A stretch of 20,000 nt of DNA, taken from Symbiodinium natans. Lineage: Eukaryota; Sar; Dinophyceae; Suessiales; Symbiodiniaceae. The stretch is taken from NCBI GenBank assembly GCA_905221605.1, contig CAJNDS010002168.1, positions 690,765 to 710,764 of the forward strand, in the 5' to 3' direction. The translations under genes and the position numbers were made by a program. Positions 1 through 9,600 of this stretch are shown piece after piece. The stretch's first letter is position 1. Each line of letters starts with the position of its first letter. Below the pieces are notes generated by a model that had not been told where the DNA came from, searched no databases, and saw nothing but the letters and a program-made list of their open reading frames with translations.

Positions 1-643
1 CGCATCTGCGGCTTACAAGGCCATGAGGCTTTCCAACTCGCCAGCAACCCCCCCCAATTACCCTTTAAACCATAGTAGTAGGGTGTATACACCCCCTTTA
101 TGAAAGGGTAGTTGGGGGGTTCAGGTAAAGTGTGGACATTAAAGTGCCACGCCTCAAAAGCCTGATCGAGGGACCTCATTTTGGACAACTATCGCAACGC
201 CTCGTTGGCGCACCCGCATGAAAAAGGGGTGAACTCTTGTCAGATGTCATGACTGCGGATCCGATGCGGCACGAAAATAGTGGACTTCAAATGTAGACCC
301 CCAAATAGTAGGATTCCCTCACAACAAGGACCCAAGCAAATCACCCCTAATTTTGGAAACCCCTATAAGTATGAACGGAAAAACAACAAAAACACACACA
401 CACAAAAAAAAAAAAAGTGTACATAGATGTTTCTATGGATGTGGCTCGACTGATCTATCCTCCAAACTAGCTTAGAAGCCAAGGACCTAAAGGACCTTTA
501 GGGTTTAGGGTTTAGGGTTTAGGGTTTAGGGTTTAGGGTTTAGGGTTTAGGGTTTAGGGTTTAGGGTTTCCAAACCCTAAACCCTAAAACCTAAAACCCG
601 AAACCCTAAACCCACCCACGCAACCACCACCTCAGAAGCCTTC
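1..643. other. 3' flank: hairpin, microsatellite and repeat arrays, no gene seen
   Basis: A small palindrome lies at 44-122 (ACCCCCCCCAATTACCCTTT pairing with AAAGGGTAGTTGGGGGGT). An (AC)n/A-rich tract follows at about 385-417. A TTTAGGG array at 497-570 runs head-on into CCCTAAA copies at 571-613, a direct fold-back. No coding segment could be supported. Confidence 0.6.
497..613. repeat. Converging telomere-type arrays
   Basis: About ten TTTAGGG units run into several CCCTAAA units with no spacer, an almost perfect fold-back. Confidence 0.95.
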
Positions 644-696
644 TCAATCATCAAGACACGGAGGAGCGATCTCATTCCGCAGTAACCCCGAAAGCC
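644..696 (-). CDS. Exon 25 (53 nt): probable C-terminus and stop codon
   Basis: Acceptor 'caacatttcag', frame LSGLLRNEIAPPCLDD followed by TGA at 646-644, taken as the stop codon. An alternative frame reads GFRGYCGMRSLLRVLMIEKA up to a GT donor at 631, in which case the gene would continue to the left. No polyadenylation signal can be recognised. Confidence 0.48.
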
Positions 697-3600
697 CTGA
701 AATGTTGAGCTAGGGTTTTGGGGTTTAGGGTTTAGGGTGTAGGGGTTGGGGGTTAGGGGTTTAGGGGTTTAGGGTCACTTGGGGGTTCACAGGTAGTTAT
801 AAGTGGGGATATAAGTAAGGCAGCTACAGATGTAACTGGTAATAACGTCCGTTAGGGTACTGAGAACCCTACTTATGACATCCCAACAACCTTCAACTGT
901 GCGAAGAAGGCATGGCCGACTGCTGCTACATCGTCTCGGTCCGGAGCCAACAGGCCAACAGTGCCAGGCAGGGGCACACGCAGCAAACCCCAAACCTTGG
1001 GCCAAGGGTTTAAGGTGAAGGGCTTACTAGAGGCCTAATGTCAGAACTCCCCCCCCCCCCCCGAAAAACCCAAACCCTATACCCTACACCGAAACCGAAA
1101 CCACGTGGCTCACAGTCCAACGTGAAGCTTCGATGAAGGTTTCCACCCTCTGAGGCGATGGGTGAGGGAAGAGCTTGACCTGTCAGGAGGGACTTTAAGG
1201 GATTGGATTGTGGGGTTTTTTAGGGCTCAGGGCTTGGCCATTGTTGGGCTTACCCAAAGCCTACTGAACCAGAAACCCTTAGCCCTCACCCCCCTTACCC
1301 CCCCCCCCCCCCCCCAAACCCTACGCAAGCATCCAGCTTGAAGGGAGCCAGAGTTTGGGGTTTAGGGTTTATGGTTTAGGCTTCTATAAGTATGCAGGGC
1401 TTTCGGGGTTTTGGTTTGCATTTCGGGCTTGCCAGGGTTTTAGGGTGGATCAGGGATCCCAAAAAGTTTGGGGTTTAGAACGCCTTAACCTAAGGGTCAT
1501 AGGTTTCAGGAATGAGGGTTTAAGTCAGACGGGGGTGAGGAGCGCACAAGAAGGAACTGCCACTTACTTGCAACACTCTTCTAGCTAGATGTCTGCGGCC
1601 TGAACTAGGACTCTAACGCTAAACCCTAAACCCCATAAACCCTAAACTTTAAACCCAGGAACCTAGGACAAGAAAGAATGCACATTTTACGCAAGGGATC
1701 TGCCCCTTACCCTAAACCCTAAACACTAAACCCTAAACCCTAAACCCTAAACCCTAAACCCTAAACCGAAGGACCAACTCAGAAGAAGGAGCAAGTGCGC
1801 TTTCGGAGGTCTTCGTGAAGCAACATTGGGTTTGGGGTTTAGGGTTAGGGTTTAGGGTTTAGGGTTTAGGGTGTAGGGTTTCGGGTTTAGGGTTTGGGGT
1901 TTAGGGTTTGGGGTTTAGGGCTTAGGGTTTAGGGTTGCAGGGTTCGCGCTGCCCTACACGCGCGACCTAACCTCTCAGCTCGACTTCAAGGCTTTTTGTT
2001 TTAAGCCCCTAATCCCAGAACACTCCACCCTAAGTATCCGAAACCCTAGGCTCAACACGAAAACTCAAAACCCTAGATCCCCTAACCCTAAATTGAGATA
2101 GCTAACATACCCCTGAACCCTAAATACCCTAAATTGCCTAGACCCTCAACCATAAAAATCACAAAAACCCGTCGAACACTCGGTTAGCACGCTCAAAGAA
2201 GCAGCCCCACCCTGAAGCCTAGAATCCCACCCCCCCTAAACCCTGAACCCTAAAACTCTAAACCCTAGACCCTAAACCCTGAAAAACGCTGAACCCTAAA
2301 CCCTAAACCCTAAACCCTAAACCCTAAACCCTGAACCCTAAACCCTAAACCCTAAACCCTAAACCCTAAACCCTAAACCCTAAACCCTAAACCCCAGCTC
2401 AAGCCACCAGAGCGATCAGGGGCATGCGCGCAAAGACGCCGTTGATGTTTCGAAGCTCCCTTTCGGTCAGGCCTAGGCACAGGGTTTAGGGTTTAGGGTT
2501 TAGGGTTCAGGGGTCAGAGTTCAGGGTTTAGGGTTCTGGGTTTAGGGCGCTTAGCGCGTAGCAGGCGTGAGAGCCTGCGCGCGCCCCCTTGAACCTGGAT
2601 CTTCGAATGGCTGTGGGCGTTGTAGTCCCTTCTACGCCAACCAATTGAGCGTTTAGGGCTGTTCGCCCTACTCAAAGCCTCATATGTAGCAACTCTTTAA
2701 GGTGTCGTATACTAGAACCCCCCCTTCTGACTAACACTAAACCCCAAACCCCAAACCCCAAACCCTAAACCCTAAACCCTCAAGCAGACTCAGGCAAGAT
2801 GCTCGCCGGAGATTGGGACTCCGCCTCCTCCAAAACGTCGATCAAATCCACGATGTGCGGAAGAAGTCCTTGGGGTTTAGGGTTTAGGGTTTAGGGTTTA
2901 GGCTTTATATAGGGTTCAGGGTTCAGGGTTTAGGGCTCCCGTGTTGCGCGATGGCTTTTCGAGACTTAAGCCTACCCTAAACCCGAAAGCCTAAACCCCA
3001 AATCCTTGTGTAAACCCCGCAACCTAAACTCTAAACTAGACGGGTCCGTTCTCGTACCCTCGATTTCAGGAGGGAGTAGCCCATCTGTTGCCTCGAACTT
3101 GAAACATCGAAGTTTATCTTAATTGGCGGGAACATTCCCTAAGGGTCCATGTACCTCATTATTATATACTCGGGACCCTAAGTTCCCTATATAGGAGGTA
3201 CTGCAAGGCCCAAGTCTATAGGTACATGGACCCTTAGGGATTACGTGTTTTTGGAGGTAGCTAGAGCCTAAATTTACACCTTCGGACCGACCGCCTGAAC
3301 CCATAAAACCGAGACCCTGGACCCTCGGACACGTACTTTCAACACCCAATGCACGGAGGCTCCGCGAACCTTAAGCACGCGATGCCTGTGTAACCAAGGA
3401 CGTGAGACGCCGAAACCCTGTAGGGTGGCGACCACGTCGCTCAGCTCGTGTCCGGATATGCCTGGGCCATTGTGCTCGACGTGGGGTATGAGTCCACGGC
3501 TTGGTGTCTGGGACTGAGGATTTCGGAATGGAATTTAGGACAGCTGACATCTCAACTGATGAACGTCAAAGGAAACGCGCAACGCTTTTAGGTACCAACG

Positions 3601-6600
3601 CTTGTGCATGCGAATGCTCCCCTGCCATTCTTAAGCCTTCTGAGCAGTGAGTCCCGAAATCCTAAACCTTCAGCCCTAGACTGTACTGTACAAACCCTGA
3701 ATCCTGAAGTCTATAACTTATAACTACCCATGCACCTTCAAGTAGCTCATATTCACACTACGAGTGCGCCCTGAACTCTAAACCCTAAACCTTAAACCCT
3801 AAACCCTAAACCCTAAACCCTAAACCCCAAACAAACCCACTGGAACAACGAGCCGGGATGCGGCAGAAGGACAGTGCGCAGCTCCGAATCGGGCATGGCT
3901 TTGATCAAGCGCCTCTGGGCCTGCGGAGAAGCATGTTAGGGTTTAGGGTTTAGGGTTAGGGTTTAGGGTTTAGGAAGGGAAAGGGTGCACTTTTTGGTTG
4001 ACAAGGGCATAGAAGGGAACCTAAACCCAAAGAAACGGGAACAAGGGCCTGCTCTAGGTCCTAGTGAACCAAGAATAAGGTGGAGATGTGTCTTCAACTT
4101 CACGTCCTGTAGGAGCACAACCTTATCTATTACTAGCGCCCTCGTTGCTTTTTCAAAAGTTCATGCTGCCAAGCAGGAAAACTCGGCCTTCGGGCTTAGG
4201 GTTTAGGGTTCAGGGTTTATTGCCTAAGTATTCAAAACCGTACGGCGCTCCCTAAACCCTAAAACCCGGACCATGGGCATGTGGCGGTTTGCATGCCAGA
4301 CCCCGTTGGACGCTGCATAGGCTGTAAACTGGACAGCTAGGATCAGTGCCGGGTCCTATGCGGAACTGCAAGACCCCAGCGTGGACGCCGATCGATGTGT
4401 ATATACACCAAGCGATGCGAGTTACAACCCCACCCCCTCCCCCCCAGTACAACTTATGCCGAAACATGACCCACAACTATATGGGAAGTTCTCTATAGAT
4501 CATTATTCCTTCATGGGATCATTATACTACGGAGTTTTGTCGGGTGCCCCAAGATGCTCCCCCTAAACCTTAAACCCTAAACCCCAAACAAAATATACGG
4601 ATCTTGAGGCGAACGCAACGCGGCCTTGTCCGGCTTCAATGCCGGGCCCACGTGCGGGATATGGCAATAGCGGCACGAAAAGCCTTCAGGACACCATCCG
4701 CCTGGGAGGTCTAGGGTTTCGGGTTTAGGGTTTAAGGTTTAGGGTTTAGGGCTTAATTGCGGTTTCGGGCGGGAGGTTTTAAGGTACAGGTGCGCGGTTG
4801 GCCATGAGAACTGTTCGGAGATGATGGGAGAAGAGTGAGAGAATCGACAGTTGTTGGCAATGTCAGCTAAAATCAAACCTACACCCTAAACCCTAAACCC
4901 TAAACCCTAAACCCTAAACCCCACCTCGAGCAATGTGCACGCATGGGCGGCTGCAAAGCTCTGGATGTCCCAGACTTGCCTCGAGCGGAATCTCAGGCAA
5001 GTTACATGGTCTTGCCGAGGCTTAGGGTTTAGGGTTTAGGGTTTAGGGCTTAGGGTTGAGGGTTTAGGGTTTGGGGTTTAGGTTTAGGGTGCCTTACCAG
5101 CTTTAATTCGTTCTGAGGTATGTGCCCATGGGTGCACAAGGGTATATAAGGGGTATGCTCGGCTTCCCCAACTAGGGGACCATGTAGCCCCACTGCCGGC
5201 TTAGGGGGGTTGGGGTTCAGGGGCTGGGGGGACTTAGGGGGCTAAATTGGGGTTTAGGAGATCCTCCTCAACCTGAACTTGCTTATCCCTCGGAACCACA
5301 TCAAGATTCACTTGGGTTTTAATGTTGCACCCGCAATTTCACGGGGACGCTATTACGAAATCTTTTTCGGCTATTCAGGATGTTGGCCTTTGTTTTGGGG
5401 GTACACTGTCATGAAAAGTTTTCGGGCCGGGCAGAAGCTTTCTCGAGAAGGGGAGATAGTTGACGCCTGAAGCCTCGACCTTTCCAGGATCTCCGAAAAT
5501 ATTCTTTTTCCAGGGCGCGTTTTCTTTATATGATTCCATGGGCGAATCATATCTGGAAAGGGGGGAGCTTACGGAGGCCTCCGGACATAGTTTAATACCT
5601 TTGTTTGGGGGCCCGCTATAATTAATACAAATCTTCCGGGGCCTGCGGCTCAGTCCTTCGGTTTTCAGGAAGGCATAAGCTTTCTCGAGAAGAAGAGATA
5701 CTTGAAGCCTGAAGCCTGGGTCTCCGAAAATCAGGGGGTAGTCCGGACATAGTTTAATACCTTTGTTTGGGGGACCGCTATATACAAATCTTCCGGGGCC
5801 AGGGGCTCAGTCCTTCGGTTTTCAGGAAGGCATAAGCTTTCAAATGCTTGAAGCCTGACCCGCCTGACATCTGGGTTTTTTACAAATTCAGGCTTCTCGG
5901 TTGTTTGGGGGGAAGGGAGGGGGAGGGGGGGGGGGGGGGGGGGAAGGGGGGCGGGGGGGAGGGGGAGGGGAGGGCGGAGGAGGGGAGGGGGGGAGGGTGG
6001 GAGGGGGACATCGAACTTGACTCACACAAGGGAACTACGGCAACCCTCAAACCAAAAACTACACAGGGGGTTCTCGACATAAGGAAGCTGGAATCCAGCG
6101 CATCCAACACAGCCTGCGGGGTTAAGGTTCAACCCTGCACCCTAAACCGGCAGGGCATTCAGGAAGGAGGTTGCAAAAAGCCGCAAGCACTAACTAGACC
6201 CCAAACCCTAAGCTCTTAATAATGTAGCTCACCCCTTTTTTTACAGGTAGAAAGGTTATTGCAAACCCGAAACCCTACACGCGTTGAAGCATCTTTCAGA
6301 AATAGTGGTCAGGCGCCACTGGGTTGAGGGGTAGGTTCTAAGAAATATTCGGGTTCAGGAGGGATGGGTTTTCTCCAAAAAGCCTGTCTAGGGGCTTAGG
6401 GGTTTAGGGGTTTAAGGGTTTAGCGGTGTAGGGGTTTAGGGTTTAGGGCTAAACCTTAAACCTTAAACCTTAAACCTTAAACCCTAAACCCTAAACCCTA
6501 AACCCTAAACCCTAAACCCAAAACCCAACTTCGGCAGCTGTGGGTTGTGGGACCTGGGAACTGCTGTCTCAGTAGCAAGGGAAGAGTGGTCCTCCAAACC

Positions 6601-9600
6601 TGGTGGAGGACGGAATGTCGGCTGGGTCGGTTGCGACCTCCAGTCCTTGCAAGGAGTGTAGGGTTTAGGGTTTAGGGTTTAGGGTTGAGGGTTTAGGGTT
6701 TAGGGTTTAGGGTTTAGAGCTTAGGGCTCTGGATGTTCTCCTTTATACTGACAGTCCTTAAGAGGGATGACAATAGAGCAGTGGCCAAAACCCTTTGAAC
6801 TTTTCATTCGACTATGGAAGTGCTCTCGCGGGCTCTCGCGCGGCCTTATGCAGACCTCTTCGCGCGCTGACGCGAACGCGTTTTTTGGGGGTTGCACTGA
6901 CGAACTATCGCGGGAAGAAGCTAAAAACTTCCAACACAAGACCCCAAACCTTCAAAATAGCCTGAACCCAGCCATGTCTGATAAGCAACACCTACCCTCT
7001 CGCGCGCTATCGCGCGCTCTCGTAACCAGAGCTCTCTCGCAGAAACTATCGCGCACTGGCGCGCCTCGGACTTTAGCTGACGCGGGCCAATCAAAGGCGA
7101 ACCCTCTATCTAATTCTTTCATGGAAGGTTTTGGGCGCCGCTCAATAGGGCATAGCACTATAATCCCTATTAAGGACAGTATACGGGGGCACACCCCAAT
7201 GCTTACCCTGACCCTAAAACCCTAAGCCCCCAAACCTATCCACCTTGGCTTTACTTATGAACCCGATTTTTTGGGGGTCTCGGGCTCCCTAAGCTTCACA
7301 ACAAGGGTTTAGGGCCTTAGGGTTTAGGGTTTAGGGTTTAGGGCCTAAGGGTGCATCTTAGTCAACCCTATACACCCTAAACTAGCAAGCAACCTTGCTG
7401 GCCAGGATGTTGAAAGGAGCAAGACATTTGCTTACAGAATAAGTATCGAAAAATCGAATATGAAAACCACTGCGACCCGGAGAATGCCATACAGATCCAA
7501 CTCGCACAAAAAAAAAAAAAAAAAAAAAAAACAGGCAAACACACGAGACCCAATACGACAAACTTACGGGCGGGGGGGGGCAGGTGGGGCAGGTGGGGCA
7601 GGGAAGGAGTGCGGGGGCAATCAGGGTTGGCCAACTCCATATTGTTTTGTGTAGTTTCCTGGGGAGAATACAATATACACCACATCGGATGCGAAATGGG
7701 ATGTGGGGATAAGAAAAGAACAAGAATACGGATCTGGTGAGGTGGACATGCTTTTTGAGGTCTTCTTCTTCACAGTCAAACCACATCTTCATATATTGAG
7801 AATCGTACTCAGTTTCGACCGACGTATGCGAGATCATATTTATTTCATGTAAAGCATGATGCTGCCCCACCACCAATGCTTGCCCAACGTTTCCTTACTA
7901 CCCAAAATCCTAAAGCCTAAACCCTAAATCCTGAACCCTGAACCTGAACCCTCAACCCAAACCCCAAACCCCAAACCCCAAACCCTAAAGCCCAACTCAT
8001 CCTAGGAATCCTAGAACTGGGAGAATCTGAGGTCCTGAGATCCTCCCGAGGCGGTGAATTAGGCGGGTTAAGGACTTAGGCTTTAAAGGGCTTGTGTAGG
8101 ATTTGTATAGGGTTTAGGATTTAGGGTTCGGAGGGCTCTTGCAACCCCCGTTGGAAATCAACAGCGATGACCTCTGAAAAGTAGAACGTCCACTTCAAAT
8201 CTATAAGCCCCCCGCCCCCCTCCCCCCAGGCCCGGATTTCAGTTTTAACCCCCCCCCGCCCCCCAACCCCCGTCAATTAAGAATCACTGTAGCCGGGGCC
8301 TGAACTCCAAACCCTACGCGCTCTACAACCCAAACCCGACCTCAAGAAACAAAGGGCTGAACTTCTTGAGGTTCTCATTCTAAAACCGAGGGTAGGAGCC
8401 GGTAACCTAGAAAGCACGGCGGGTGTCAACCTACAAAAACAAGGGCGGGTGCTCAGTCCCCCACCCCTTGAAACCCGGAACCCCAAACCCCTAACCTCAA
8501 AACCGTTAAATCTTAAAACCTTTAATCCGCTAAATCTTTAAGCCTTTGAACCTTCAATCTTGAAACCTTTAAGCCCTCAACCCTAGGGTCTTAAGCGAGC
8601 CTTTTGATCAGGGCTTGAGGTCGTGAGCCAGGCGGACCGTCTTGTCTTTCATGAGACCCCTCTGCTACCCAACATTGCGCGAAACCCGAGACTAGACCCA
8701 AAATAAGGCACAATTATTTTACTTCGAACATGCCCACCCTCTCTTTGTAGAGATACTCTGGGGTTGGGCACTCCAGGGACACTCTGGGGCTGGGCACTCC
8801 GGAAACACTCTGCAATTGGGACTCCAAAAAGACTTTGGTGGGCACTCCCAGGACACGCTAGGGTTGGGCACTCCAGGGAGACTTTGGGGTTGGGCACTTT
8901 AAGGACACTCTACAGGGCACTCCAGGGACATTTGGGTTGGGCACTCCAGGGATGAGCGAGGAGTAAACCGGGCAAGGAGAAAACTTCCGGGCGAGGAGAA
9001 GAGTTGAGTTTAAAATCTAACCACCCCACACCGAGGGTGGGGAAAAAAGTCCTTAGTGGGTATAAACCCTAAACCCTAAACCCTAAACCCTAAACCCCAA
9101 ACCCTAAACCCTAAACCCCCAAGGGCAGCTTAGCTTTGCTGGTGACTGTCCCAGCAGCCGAGAATTCGGTGCTCGGCTCCGACATCGAAAACGTCCTTGG
9201 CTTAGGGGCTGAATACCCTAGGCCCAAAAAAGGGTGAGTTTAGGGTCGAGGGTTCAGGGTTCAGGGTTCCGGGTTCAGGGTTCAGGGTTAGGGTTTAGGG
9301 TTTAGGGTTTAGGGTTTAGGGTTTAGGGTTTAGGGTTTAGGGTTTAGGGTTTAGGGTTTAGGGTCTTGGGTCTAGGGTCTAGGGTTATACTTCTATATAT
9401 ATATATAACCAAAAAAAGTTAAAGGTGAACTACCCAGCCCCTAAGTTGGCATTCGTTTGTCTTGAGAAATGGTAGCGCTCCCCAGGCTTTCGGGGTTTGG
9501 GGTTAGGGGTTTCAGGGTTTAGGGTTTGGGGGTTTAGGGGTTTCAGGGTTTAGGGGTTTAGGGGTTTAGGGTTTAGGGTTTAGGGTTTAGGGGTTTCAGG

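Larger units (their letters stand above)
5011..6529. other. Intron 17 (1.5 kb): duplicated segment and poly-G
   Basis: The acceptor side begins with a TTTAGGG array (5022-5090) and the donor side carries CCTTAAA then CCCTAAA copies (6450-6520). Between them are a 162-bp direct duplication (5581 and 5743), a purine tract with long G runs (about 5915-6008), and otherwise unassigned unique DNA. The open frame across 5848-6219 is Gly-rich only because of the G tract. Confidence 0.5.
6646..9134. other. Intron 16 (2.5 kb), the largest intron
   Basis: Contents in order: TTTAGGG array (6658-6718), a 468-bp palindromic element (6731-7198), a repeat patch (7305-7350), an unusual AT-richer block with poly-A and a minus-strand open frame (7382-7876), (CCCCAAA)n copies, degenerate CCTTTAAA-like copies near 8500-8590, a 24-28-bp tandem repeat (8753-8955), and a CCCTAAA array (9062-9118). 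No conventional gene was recognised. Confidence 0.5.

Noticed and set aside
4252-4566. Overlapping open frames on both strands
   Set aside because: They lie within the intron between exons 19 and 20, have no motif, and contain translated heptamers at their edges.
5279-5470. 63-codon plus-strand open frame
   Set aside because: It overlaps the duplicated intronic segment, is on the opposite strand to the gene, and has no recognisable motif.
5848-6219. 123-codon plus-strand open frame
   Set aside because: It is open because of the poly-G tract (Gly/Glu-rich translation) and has no protein-like features outside it.
6767-7225. 152-codon plus-strand open frame
   Set aside because: It coincides with the palindromic element 6731-7198 and reflects its CTCGCGCG repeats and inverted ends; no domain is recognisable.
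7995-8075. Possible extra exon between exons 16 and 17
   Set aside because: An acceptor-like site exists ('ggatctcag'), but no frame enters and leaves in phase 0 with a usable donor, while exons 16 and 17 join directly.
8649-8955. Open frames on both strands
   Set aside because: They are translations of the 21-27-bp tandem repeat.
9390-9408. TATA-like AT tract as a promoter
   Set aside because: It is a short TA microsatellite within an intronic repeat tract, with no transcription start context.
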